From Lunularia cruciata (Eukaryota; Streptophyta; Marchantiopsida; Lunulariales; Lunulariaceae), in contig OX419761.1 in NCBI GenBank assembly GCA_948567375.1, forward strand, positions 36,122,243 through 36,186,242: a DNA stretch of 64,000 nt, read 5' to 3'. Position numbers and translations under genes: made by a program. Shown in pieces: positions 1-12,170 of the stretch. Under the pieces are notes generated by a model. That model did no database searches. It had not been told where the DNA came from and saw only the letters and a program-made list of their open reading frames with translations. Each line of letters opens with the position of its first letter. Within the stretch, counting starts at the first letter, position 1.

Positions 1-2466
1 ACGTCCATAATTCGAGGATTTTTCTTACTTGATATCGGTCATTTAAGACTTTAACTTATGGAGTTATACTAAAGGAGCTTCCGTGGATCCAAAGCTAAAC
101 ATCGAGAATCAATATAACATACGCGTGGTAAAAGGCTGCCAAAAAGAAAGAATGTGTGCTTTGTCGTAAGTCAATTATGACTTAATATCAGAGTATTCAA
201 AGAGGTCAAACTTTGATATTTCCACTCGCTCACTATCTTGCAGAACCTTTTAAACACTAGGATATTAAAGCTTGATTCAACTGATTAGTTATACAGTATT
301 TTTTTATCTTCTTATCTTGATTAGCTGTTTCTTTTTGGAGGTTGTTTGTAATGGAGCTTGACCGCGACTTAAAGGAAAGCAAACAATAGGTTTAAGATTG
401 GATTTAATGTTGGATTGTATTGAGAATGGATTACTCTTGTAATCCGGGCTAACTTTTTGACTTTGAAATTTAACATTAGGTACTCTTGAGAATGGAGGAT
501 TTATGTTATTGCTCAAGGCGTAATTTATGTCAAAAACCTTTGTTCTAGTTATTTGAGTGAAAAATATTACAACATGTAAATATTTTATAAAACTTACTCT
601 TCAGTTTCAGAATTTAAAAACTGCTAAGAATCAGCTCGATATAAGTCCTATGTTTAGCTGTAAGTTATCATCTGAAGCATATCAATGTGGAAGTAATAAT
701 CAAGCAATTGGTTGCTTAAAAGTTTATACCAAGCTGTTGTATGTTCAGTTTAAATGTAAGTCGCTCCATGATTGGGCAATAAAATATCATTATTATCATA
801 CGAAGTCTCTACACTAACTATCTTGAGCTAAATTAATTTTATGATATTTGGTTGGGCCAACTGCAGCAAACCATCTAAAAATGGTTTAATCTGAAAGGAG
901 ATATCGAATGAGTAAAGTAAGCATAGATTAATCTTATCCTGATTCACTATAAGGTTGAACTCATGAACACCAAAGGCCAAGTCGATGCAACGATTAGTCA
1001 AATAATAATTTGCTTATGCTTGGTATACTGCAAAATTGAAGTTTTAAGCATTTAAATGCACTTTGAACAGATTACCTTAGAACGCACAAACATGGTTAAT
1101 GGGTTACATAGTATCACTATCAAATGTGAACAAGCTAGACTCTGATTATTTGAATCATATTTGCTTTATCTTGTGTGGTGCAGTGAAAGTGATATAGTAT
1201 AGTACCAGATCCAAGATCACACTCTTTAGGGAATTAGTGTGCACCGGAGAAGAATGACTCATGGAGCACGGGGTTTGCTGGTTAATTTGAGAATAATAAA
1301 GAACAATTGGCAATTACTTCACTTAAAATGAACAGGTTTCATTTTAAAACTTAGTCACTATCCTAAAAACGTTCACAAACTCTACCACTGAACGCACATG
1401 AAACCAAGCCTAGCAATCATGCACTAAGTGTGATTTTATTAGGACGATAGAAGGTGTGAATTATTGAGTTTCGGTTGATTTCCGGGCATTAAAATTAGCT
1501 CTCTCCTTGCCAAGCAATTATATAATAAGTACGTATTTTACTCCCAGGATTACAATTAGTCTTCCTATGCCAAACAAGTTATATAATACGTATGAATCTT
1601 ATTGAAAACATAATAGGTGCGGACGAATGATTTTCAGATGATTCGGACAGGACGTCTCCGGTGAGAGTGGTACAACTGAACCAGAGTTTGAAGTACGTGT
1701 TACGAACCCGGTCTGTTTACTACTACAGGAGTGATCTAGTATTGTAGTTTTAGAACGTTCACACCTTAAGATTCCACCCTGTGTTTCAATGATTAGAGGT
1801 TCTTCAACCAAGTAGCAATAGGCAGTCCCGTGAGGAAACAAACTTACTGCCAATGGCAGAACCTACATGTAGGTATACTGTTTCCGCCAACACTGGATCA
1901 ATAGCAAACTTTCCAGATATTCCAAAATTCCGGTAAAGGTGCAAAACTGATTTGGAGTGGGTCTTTTTCATGATAATACTGGTAACAATCAAATCCTCTA
2001 CATTAGTCAAACGGGCCATCGGATACAACAAAGTCGTTTGATTTTGACAATTGCCACGAAAAGTGTATCATCATTTACAGCCTCATACAGCAAAAAGGAT
2101 ACTAGGTGTAAGGGTGAAAACTGCACAGCTCTGCGTGGGACAACTACTCAACATGTAAGTGGCCATATGCTGTCTTGGGTATCCAAAAAACTCCAGTGAC
2201 TGTTTTCTTTATTCCATATCATGCTCGGAATCAAAATTTTGGACCCTGTTCTATAACTAAGCCTCAATACATTTACAAGAATCTCCTACGGGACATCCTA
2301 AACACTACTGTCCCGTAATTCAGTCAAATCCAGAGTCCAAGCTAAAATGAGTATCTGACAATAGAGACCAGTCTCAGGTGCTACTGCGCTTTCCTCCGAT
2401 CCACAAGGTTTGTACCCAAGTCCCTACAGTTAGTAGTGTTTCTCCGGTACTCAAGGCACAGGTCTC
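1..2466. other. Gene-free 3' flank of the DCAF13/SOF1 gene
   Basis: No recognisable coding region lies here on either strand. Short open frames at 1599-2031 (-) and 1957-2199 (+) overlap one another and resemble no family known to me. The part next to 2466 should hold the 3' UTR of the minus-strand DCAF13 gene. No RNA gene or clear repeat was seen. Confidence 0.5.
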
Positions 2467-5400
2467 TTACTCCACCACCGCCACAATGCGCTTCTTCCGA
2501 GCAGAAGTGTGAGGCATTGAACCAGGTGCACTGTGCGCTCGTTTTCTAGTTTCTTTCTTCATTTCAGCATCATTGACTGCCTGTCGCACTTTGCTAGCCT
2601 TAAACACTGGCTTGGGTAAGTGTCGATAACTGCAGTGACACAGGGAAATTGATTAGACATTGACTCATGTAGATTAAAGATTAAAGATTGATTTAGGCAC
2701 CTAAACTTCACTCAAACCGCGACAAATTTACACAACACGAGGTGAGATTTACCGGTCGATGCGAGCTATCTCCGGTAGATGCTTGTAGCGCTCCTTCACG
2801 GCCTCCATGTAGGCATGTTTTTGTTTCTCCCTTGGCACGAGCTGCACAGATAGGTTGACACTGCGCGGTTAAAAAAAATTTGAACTATAACCTTGTCTGG
2901 ATCATCAGAATATTCAACATAAGTCCCTAGCAACACGATGGTATACAACGATGAGGCATGGAGACTCGAGATGAAGACTGAAACTTACAACTCCAAGCTG
3001 TTCGGCAGCCTTGGACTTCCACAGTCGTATGTTCGTATCATCACTTCCTGACAAACAGTAAGTTGCATCACCGCTGTATTTTACACAGAAGACTCTGCAG
3101 TCAAAAAGAACTTGCTGTCAAGTTCCGCCCTCCCAAACAGGTAGTGGGAACAATCAACCATGAACACATAACGAAATCTGCAATCCAACCTGCTGCTTAA
3201 AGTACACCAAAGATATCCTACTCTTGCTCCCATCATAAGCTACTTGTAGGCTGATGGCTGTCTACGTTCAGTGAAGAAAGACTAACGAAAGAGACTATTC
3301 ACCACACCACAACATAGAATTAACCAACCTTTGCATCCGCTTGGTATGATAGACCTCCCTACTATGACCACCATTGTACGCAAAGATCCTAACCTGCGCA
3401 GCGAAGATATTGGTTACAATAAATACAGCAGCGAAATATGAGGCATGAGCCGCATCTACTGCTCTATTCTCCTCTCAGATTTTCATGTAATTCATATACA
3501 GCTTTATTGTGACGTCATAACGCAGGAAAGGTCTTTTGGCAGCTATAAAGTCATCGTGGTGGTGATACTTACAGTTCTGTCATAAGAACCTGTAACAAAT
3601 TCCTTCCCGGTAGGAGAATAATCAAGGTCCATCCTGCGAGAAACGTACAGATAAACAATATGATCTGAGCTTCATACATAGTTGGTACAAAAACAAGGTG
3701 ACCGGACCAAGGACATTGCAACCTGAACCAGGAGAGACATCAAGCTGTCCAAAGACTTACACAGCCGAAACGTGACCCTTGTGAATGCAGGTTGCAGTAT
3801 TGAATCTACGCATATCGTAACTATAGCAGTTGCAATCTTCATTTCCCTGCATACAAACAAGACACCAGCTGAAAAATATTAGACGTAAAAGACTCCTAAG
3901 TTCGGCGGTCCAAGAAAATCGAGCATCTGGCATCCATCGAACACTATTTCATCCACACTACTGTCAAACATCCATCTCATGCTCATCGCAATGAAATGAG
4001 AATAGGAACACCTCACATGGATACCTATCTCTAGAGAACTTAAGTAGCGCTGCATGAATCACTTAAGTACACAAAGCCAGCCACTTATGCCTGATAAGTA
4101 GCCATGGTATTCAATTAGAGAAGACCATATTTCAACATATGTTGACCATATTTGATACCCATGACTTACCACTGTAAAATTAAATGCTTCTCGAGGATTC
4201 CATGCCACGGAGTTTGCTCTGGTCTGAAAGTAGGACAGAAACAAAGGGGGCGTTACTTCACAGCACAAAGAAAAAGTAACTTATTTCTTTAGGTCTAGGA
4301 AACCTAGCGAATGTATGCTAAACGTCTAGGACTTTTACAGTGCGCCATGTGATATTGTAGAATGACAGCCATTTCCAAGTTTACAAAATTCTGCAAGCAC
4401 GCAAAATGATGCACACTCGGAACAGAATGAGTAGAAATTATTCATCGAAGGGATGTCACCGTGAAGATAACAAGGTATCTCACTTGACAATGTGATGGAG
4501 CAAACAAACATATCCGGAGCTGAGACAGACAAGCAAGCTATTGCAATTAGAGCAATTCCCACCTGCATAATAAGTTTCCTCAGAGGGGTGCTCGTCCGTA
4601 AATCATATAAAGCTATGCTGCGGTCACTGCAAAACAATGAAATCCCTCACAGAAATTAGGTACAAAACAGAAAAGTAGGCATTCAGCAAAGCTGTGCATT
4701 AAGGCCCTTCCACTCGATTAAGTTGGTCGTTCCAGCTGTTCCAAACGAAATAAGAAGTCCCTCGCATTAGTGAGCAAGATGCAGAGCGGGAATATCAAAG
4801 TACACATCTCTACTCACCTGGCAGTTGTAGCAAATATATCCGGTTCTGACGGATTGAAGCATACTGAAATAACTGTATCAGATCCCCAAGTAAATGTGTT
4901 TATAGGTTCAGACCTTCATGTGCCAAAACCAGAATTATCAGTTAGTTCGACCCGATGCAGCAGGTGGAACCAAGAATGGACTCCCAACTTCCAGCTAGTC
5001 CCGAAGAAGCAAATATCAGGAGAATGCACCTACCTGTTAGGGTCCCATATATCGACTTGAGCACCTGCAGTTGCAAAAACATCGTTGGTCCAGTGATAAT
5101 CTACAGCCCTGAGAGGAGAGACCAGATGTGAGACACAAAAAGGATGGCAAAAGTTTACAAGGACACTTGGACATCATTATCTCCATCTACCTTACTACCT
5201 AAGCTACACAACTCGCAACGGGAGTCTGATTGTTTATCGTGTTTGCCTCTTCAGAAACTTCAGAGACAAAATATGTTGCTCTAGATTTTGGGTTATCGGA
5301 AAGGGGTGAAAAAGAGTGAACCTCACCTGAAGGCATTTTTTCCTTGAAAATTTGCTATAGGCTGCAATTCAACAATGCAAAAATGTAAACCTCCTGCCTT

Positions 5401-7591
5401 CTCATGGATAAACATCCCTTCAATCTCCATCTTACAGAGTAGAAGCTTAAAGCGAGTTCAGCGAGACCCTATACTTCCATAAGCAATCTGTCAACACTGC
5501 AACTTGAGACTCCATATGTTCTGCATCTGGACAAGAATGAAAGAACTAGGGACCACCTCTTGAGCTTCGTCGTCTTCCCTGGTGGCAATACCAGCTCCCG
5601 GGAGCTCCCAAAGTCTAACCCTGTATAATGACAAGATAAAAATGTGAGAACTAACATTTGGTTCTAAATCTGTGAAACGAACATTTACCAGTTTACAGAT
5701 TTCCTCGAAAGACTACCAACCTACCGAACAATATAGAATATGGCTGCTTAAACAAGAACATATCAATTTTAACTCGTCCTTACGTGCAGTCATCTCCGCA
5801 AGAAACGAAGTGATCCCCATCTGGTGCGACGGCCAGTCCCCGTACCGCTCCTCGGTGGCCTGGATATTGACTGATGATATGCCTGCAGCAAAGAGTTCAA
5901 TCCGAAATTTCACTTCAGTCCAGCAGACCAAATTAGTAACAAATAGGGGAACTCCTTGACGTCAAAGAAGGTAAAACGTGGATAGCAAAGTGGTTCGGAT
6001 GACAGCCGTTGTAATATTATACCTTTTGGCAAGGTCCCAAAGACGAATGTCTGCACAAGAAAAGTAGCCAATGATCAAACGAAATTAAAACCCTTGCCCA
6101 AGTCCCAAGAAAGAGGCATGAAACTTGATAAAGAGCTTGCTGTATGCACAGTCCACTCCGAGCGAGTATTGTACAGGCAACAAGTTACAACAAAATACGC
6201 ATTTGCTGCAGAAATCTTCGACTCAAGTAGCAAACCAAAAATGTGAAACAAACCTCCATCCATGGCCCCAGAAAGAAGGCAGTTCAGTCGTCGGGGGTTC
6301 TTAGCCATGCACGATACACCATCTCTATGGCCGCTCATAGCTCCCAGAAAGGGTTTGGCAAAGACCTGATGGTAATCAATCATCACCAAATTGTGTCATT
6401 TAACCATATGTGACCCCAACTAGGAACAAACAGGTTTCGTAATCACGTATTCCTCTGTTCACGGACGTTACTACATAACCTAGTAATTTATCTTACAAAA
6501 TGTAAAGAGAAATTATCGGTTCATTTCTCATAGCTTGTTTCTGATCTGATGGACGGAAGAATATCTTGTATGCCAGGACTTCTTTCCACGTTTCTGTCAG
6601 TCAACCGTCTGTCATAGAACAACACCGCGCAAACTTGAACATATATCACGCTATGCCTTAGAAGGTAAAGAAAGTAACCTTTTCCAATTTCGTAGCATTT
6701 AGAGCCCTGGTGTACTCATGAGCTCTTTCCTGCTGATGCAGCTTTGGGTCCAGATTTCTAAACACTTTCTGCAATGTAAAGGTAATCAATATTCTCAGTA
6801 ACAGTAGTTTCAGACGCTTACTATTAACGGATATAGCAATTTACTCCTCAAACCAAGAACCCGATGCGGGGCAGAGCGCAACCGCTAGTACGTTCAGTAG
6901 GTAGAGCAATCTCATCATGCAACTCGGGGGAGCGGATAAAATGTTACAAAATCGGAACTCCTTCCGAACTAACCAGTCTAAGGGACCAAAGAAAGCAAAA
7001 TTGCATCTAGATAGTTTCAGGCAGAACAGAATAACAGCAGAGCGACCTGGCCGCATGCAGGCGAGCTTAACACATTCGTGATTCCAGGTGCAAACAGACC
7101 CCATCAAGTTGTTGAATATTATAATCTGATCATGATGTGCATGTTTTCTCCGTGCAATTTGACGTCATAAGCTGATCATGATGTGCGTGTTTTCTCCGTG
7201 CAACTAACTTCCGTCAGTTACTCCATATCTAAATGGTAGTAGGTGATAGATTTGCGTGAGGTGTTTAAAAACTCATAACTTCCAACTAACTTCACATATG
7301 ACTCTAACGTCGAATCTGCTCAATTCTACCGCAATTCTAATTTTCCTAGTTATTTAGCAACGAATGATTCGGCTTATAGGCCCAGAGGCAGAGACCCACC
7401 GCCCTCGGACCGAATAACACTCCCTAGCTGAGCTGAAAATAATTTGTTCCGCAGACGTTGATCATGCCATCCCTTGATAATCCTCTAACCACACTAGGGT
7501 TATATTTTGGTCAGATATCACTAACCTGCAAATCTTGACGACGTTCCCTTGTGAAGTCATCCTCGGACCGGGCAATCACCTTTACCTTCAT
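2467..7591 (-). CDS. DCAF13: DCAF13 / Sof1 WD40 protein, SSU processome factor
   Basis: WD40 protein of the Sof1/DCAF13 (WDSOF1) family. The family acts in the nucleolar small-subunit processome for 18S rRNA maturation and can serve as a CUL4-DDB1 substrate receptor. I resolve 17 exons, 5' to 3': 7526-7591, 6679-6768, 6254-6365, 6023-6050, 5784-5882, 5557-5620, 5327-5361, 5034-5108, 4818-4913, 4563-4626, 4170-4223, 3761-3846, 3573-3633, 3329-3393, 2989-3094, 2753-2841, 2467-2629. They total 1353 nt, giving 450 aa, close to human (445) and Arabidopsis. All introns are GT-AG and in phase. Family hallmarks: N-terminus MKVKVIARSEDDFTRERRQD, GHRDGVSCMAKNP, SMDGD-like MDGDIRLWDLAK, SDRSIALYDLR, NEDCNCYSYDMR, GSYDRTVRIF, and the basic Sof1 tail RHLPKPVFKASKVRQA to TSARKKRIVAVVE. 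The start is the only ATG matching the conserved family N-terminus. The gene appears intact. Confidence 0.96.
7126..7203. repeat. 32-bp direct repeat in DCAF13 intron 1
   Basis: CTGATCATGATGTGC and the following bases (7126-7157) recur with one change at 7172-7203, offset 46 bp. Both copies lie inside the first intron (6769-7525) of the DCAF13 gene. The repeat is a local tandem duplication with no coding potential. Confidence 0.85.
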
Positions 7592-8351
7592 TCCGTTCCT
7601 GCTCTTGGGCAACCGTCAACCCGTTCCTTCTCAAAAATCTAGTCCAATCTTCACGCAACTGCGGCTACGACATTCGAACAACGCTGTCAGCTGAGCCCTC
7701 AGCTACAATTGATGTCAATCTTATAGGAGAAATAGGGTGGAATCGTAAGAAACTGAAACTTCAGAATCAAGGACCAAATAGAATCCTCGGCACAAGAGGA
7801 TACAATTTGAATGCGACATGAGAATGCTGAAGATCAATCGTGTCAAATCAGGCAGTAACATTTGGCAGCAGTAATGCAGCCCTAACAAATGCACTAAACC
7901 CTAAACCCTCACTACAGCAAAGCCACACGAATTCCAGATCGCAAACAAATTACTAATACTGACTGGCTACCAGTACAATTAATATCTGAATCTCTTGGGA
8001 AACATCACAGAATCAACGGCACAATGAAACAATCACTCACTTGTGACCATGACGCCTCCCCTTTCCGGAAGACTTCAAGTCCAAACTCGCCAGGCGCAAA
8101 TCAAGGTTCTGGATTCACCAGCTGTCAAATTCCAGAATTCTTGGAATCGCACACAAACATCTTACCACGTCGAATTCAGGAACAGTGGCGTCGTCTAAAA
8201 TCACGCCTTTGTTTCATGACAATTTTTCGATGTTCGAAGGCACAGCAAACCTGCGAACGCAAGGGTTTAGGGTTTAAGAGATTCAAAGAAAGTGTGTGTG
8301 GGACCGATAGAAGAACTCACGACTACAGTATGCGGGACCAATTAAGTCTAA
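7592..8351. promoter_or_regulatory. 5' flank of DCAF13 with paired telo-box motifs
   Basis: This is the upstream side of the minus-strand DCAF13 gene. AAACCCTAAACCC lies at 7896-7908, and the opposite-orientation form AGGGTTTAGGGTTTA at 8262-8276. In plants, telo boxes (AAACCCTA) are enriched near promoters of ribosome-biogenesis and translation genes, which fits DCAF13. No TATA box was pinpointed. A 111-codon frame (8024-8359, +) spans the second motif and runs into the MITE; I do not regard it as a gene. Confidence 0.5.
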
Positions 8352-8534
8352 TTAATTAAGGGGAATATTAAAGCGACCCCCATTTTTGTTAAAACGACCC
8401 ACCGCCGTACATTCTGATGACGTGGTCCTGTGGAAACTGGCTTGCTCGTTGACAGCCGAGATTATGGGTCCGGGGTACGGGGGTGGGTCGTTTTAACAGA
8501 AAAGGGGGGCCGATTTAACATTCCCCTTAATTAA
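8352..8534. mobile_element. MITE, 167 bp, with 8-bp target duplication
   Basis: The element body is 8360-8526. Its long terminal inverted repeats start GGGGAATATTAAAGCGACCC on the left; the right end, read in reverse, is GGGGAATGTTAAATCGGCCC. The arms pair over about 50 bp with a few mismatches, leaving roughly 65 bp in the middle. Flanks are TTAATTAA at 8352-8359 and 8527-8534, a perfect 8-bp target-site duplication. It has no coding capacity. An 8-bp duplication favours a hAT-type mobiliser; because the site is palindromic, a TTAA (piggyBac-type) duplication is also formally possible. Confidence 0.9.
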
Positions 8535-9300
8535 CTCTTCCAAGGCTAAAATGCCTTAAACTTTTCCTACGCGGTCGCCCTTTTTCTTTTAAACTAATGG
8601 TTTGTTCTTCTGATCTCTCAAAGGAACCACTTTCCAATAAGTTCTTGCTTTCCGTGCTGATTTTGAAAACTCATAGACTCTCCGTTCGATGAACGCAGAA
8701 GAGCAAAAACATAAGCAACAAAAGATGATGGGAACAATTCGTGTCGTCTTACTTATTGCAGTTACACCGGCCTTATCATGTTATGCTTTCTGTTGCAAGA
8801 GAACGAAAAGTAGGAGGGAAGTGTATCAAGATTTTTCTGTTGGGTTTACACTGGAGATTAGAGGAGTCGATATTGTGAATGATGGGCACTTTTCGCAGAA
8901 TTCGACTGCCATGTGTAGAATTTGCGTAGAAGATTATGTTAGAACGAAGTATTCAGTCATAGTCGGAAGAGCAAAGTACCTACTTAACCTTTACAGAAAA
9001 GAAAGGCGATTCTAAATGAAGTGAAAGGCACCATAGTGTGTTTGTTGCTAATAGATTCTTAACATTGAGTTTCAAGAGCTATCTAGATGTTTAGTAATGT
9101 TGGTGTAAATTAGTGTAGCTTGAACAGATATGAAAGGAGAAGTTATTGCCTTCTCAGAAATGAACTAGATAAAGCTGCTCGGAAGTTTTTTCACAGAATT
9201 AGTCCTCAAAGAAAACCCGAGATATCTTCAACTCTACTATCCGAAATCAAAATCAATAAATATTTACATCTCAAGTAATATATGTCATGCGAAAATAAAA
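8535..9300. other. Flank with short repeat fragment; no recognised gene
   Basis: Positions 8562-8590 match the end of the short element at 39558-39653 (core CCTACGCGGTCGCC). A 108-codon open frame on + at 8689-9015 has one hydrophobic stretch (VVLLIAVTPALSCYAFCC) but resembles no known protein. Without introns, conservation or expression evidence I do not call it a gene. Confidence 0.4.
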
Positions 9301-10997
9301 CTAATATAGAAACTTTTACATCTTTGGTTGCTCTATTTTTATTTTTATTTTTATTTTTATATGTAAATATTATTATTCTTATTATTTTTATTATATTTTA
9401 GGGGTAACTACAGCTTTTTAATTCAATATGATTCTTTACTAGAGAGTAAAGTCAGCTCAAATGATCATATCATTGTAATAAAAAAAATTAATAGGGAGGA
9501 ACAATAATATGTCATAATTTTGATTTAAATATTTTAACTCTTAGTAATAAAAAATATTTTATATCAGATTTATGACCAAAATAGTTTTAATCTTTACTTA
9601 TAACATCTATTAGTTAGGCTCTTTCCCTTACCTTTTATGTTATTGCTTCCCAATCCTATGATATTTGGTTAATGGAATACGTTCAGTAATTATATAAAAT
9701 TAGTAAGAAAATATTGTCTTGAAACAATTCATTTATAAATATTTATTGAAAATATCTGTTAAAAAATATTTGTACATGGAAAAAATTTGCACTTCCAATT
9801 ACAATCCATACCACTTGAAATGTAATAATCAAATTTTCTAAATTCTTTTGACTTTCTTTCACTTTTGATTAAACTCATAAATTTGTTTTCTTTGCTGTAT
9901 CCACTTTTTACCATTCAATATGGGTGAATAATTCAATAACATTACTATAATTTTTAATATTTCCCATAATACTTAATATTTAATTTATAATTGATGTAAA
10001 ATATATCTTAATTTTGAATCTACTACATAGTCCAAATATCGTTGTATCCTGAATATATGGATCTATTGTTATAATACAATATTCTTCTCTTCATATCAGT
10101 TGATAGATACATATAATTGTATACTTTAATACTCACACAAGTTTAGTATCAAGAAATCCATAACTTACACACATCATTTCTAGAATTGTTGATTGAAAAG
10201 TTAGAGATAAGATGATTTTCATTGTTTAGTTATTATCCATTCAAATCTAAAAGCAACTACCAGTTTTGCATTGCTATGATGTAGATTGTTTCCTCTGTAA
10301 TAACTACTAGTAGATATAGAAATCAATAGACATAAACTTATCAATAAAAATATTAGATTTTTGGATTCTAAATAAATAAGGAATATTCAACTAAATATGT
10401 TACAAAGGATCAAGTTATTAGATCATTCAAAGAAAAGTTATTTTATATTGAATGTTACTATATGTTATACTTTGTTTTGAATATTTTAAAACTAGAGAAT
10501 TAGGTATTGATTCCAAAAATAGACTTAGCAATTTTATTCTCTTTAATAAAGATAATTGAAACTTACTTGTTGAATAGCGTTAAGTTACATATTTTGATTT
10601 AAAACGACTTAAATCTAAACAAGATATAAATTACATAAAATGGAAGATATAACTCTACGTTTATTTCTCATATTATTAAGAAGTTGAAAATGAACTAGTT
10701 CTTGCATCCTCCTTTTAAACAAACTCTTGTATTTAAAATCTATAGATAAGGATATAAGTTTCATAAAATTTCTCTTCATTTTTTACTTTAATCAACTACT
10801 CACCATGTATTATAAGGAATAGCTTATGCAAAGTATGATTTGATAAGATACCATTAAGTATTGGTTTAAGGGTTTGGTTCAAGTATAAAAAATTGTTAAT
10901 TTTAATGTATCAAAGACATAAATTTCAAAAGAAACTATATATCTTAAAAGCTATAGCATCCTTTCAATTATATTTAGTAATTTAAATAATTTTATGC

Positions 10998-11040
<43 letters not shown>

Positions 11041-11574
11041 AAGTATAATTGATTTGAATATATCATAATCATGACTTTAGTTTATGAATTCAGAAATATT
11101 AAAAAAAATTCTTATTTCATATGTCATCTAACTTAAGTGCTTAATTTTTTTTAATCATAGTTACCACTTATAATGTAATGAATATATTCTAGTAAGTTGG
11201 GAGAATTTTTATTTTTGTAATTTTAATACCAAATATATATCTCAGTTATCACTCAAGACTCTTATCAAACAAAATTAGAAGTGAAATTTGTTAAAGGTTT
11301 TAGAGTTAAAGTAGTGATGGCAACTTTTCTTATAATAAAGTACTACAAGATGTGACAAAAGAAGTATAAAAAATAATATTGATACTATATTGATGTATAA
11401 TACTGATAATATAAATACAAAGGAGTGCACATAAAGAAAAAGAAAAGTGGCAAAATTATGATTATATTTATATCTTTTAACACATCAATACAAATCTAAA
11501 CAAGTTTAGTATTGGTTGCGACACATCTATATCTATAATAGACTTGGATTCTGACATGGTACTTAGGGGCTGTC
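9301..11574. other. AT-rich gene-free DNA with TA microsatellite
   Basis: Very AT-rich sequence without long open frames. It holds an A/T-rich pentamer run (TTTTA type) near 9338-9362 and a pure (TA)n microsatellite at about 11000-11036. It is probably decayed repeat DNA, but no element family could be recognised. Confidence 0.6.
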
Positions 11575-12170
11575 TAGTGTACAAACAAACATGCAATGGC
11601 CATTAAACATTTTGCAGTTTAGAGAGAAGGCGACCGCATGGAAAAAATGAAGGCTGGGAAGACCCCATCAACCGCACAAGGGAGAGACAAAAAAGTAAAA
11701 ATGGGGTTAAGCTCCAATAGAGTCTATATGAAAAATATGCACTATTGCACATAAGATATCCGAGCTATGCAAGTCTTACGGTCTACACACAATTGGAGCT
11801 CCAAAGAAACATCACCTAATGTGATTGCTCTCCTATGGATTGCACCAACCATTGTCCTATGTAGAGCAATGGACACACGATGTCTAAAATATGCTACAAA
11901 GCATGAGAGTGAGAGTTGTACCCCTGGCACCTAGATAAGCTGGCAGGTTAGAATAGTGTGGACTTGTGATTGGAGTCTAACATGCGATGAGAGATTTGTT
12001 TCCTTTTCATGGTGTCTATAGTGCCGTTCAACTTGTGATTATGTTAGGGTAGTATGGCCGTGTGACGGGAGTTCAAGATACAAAGAGCAATTTTTTTCCT
12101 TTCCATGGTGTTCAGAGCACTAGACATGCAAAAGACTAGGACTATATAAATGCAAGTATAAGAACAAAGC
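11575..12170. repeat. GC-richer repeat patch inside AT-rich DNA
   Basis: The composition differs from the AT-rich sequence on both sides. Positions 11622-11713 are the reverse complement of the short element at 39558-39659 (shared GGCGACCGC, GGGAAGACCCCATCAA and AAGGGAGAGACAAAAAAG). Two diverged tandem copies of a roughly 97-bp unit follow, beginning TTAGAATAGTGTGG at about 11948 and TTAGGGTAGTATGG at about 12045. A TATATAAA box-like sequence lies near 12143. This looks like a fragment of a longer dispersed repeat whose family I cannot name. Confidence 0.6.

Noticed and set aside
8024-8359. 111-codon plus-strand frame upstream of DCAF13
   Set aside because: It ends in the MITE target duplication and has no recognisable protein content; the region is the DCAF13 promoter side.
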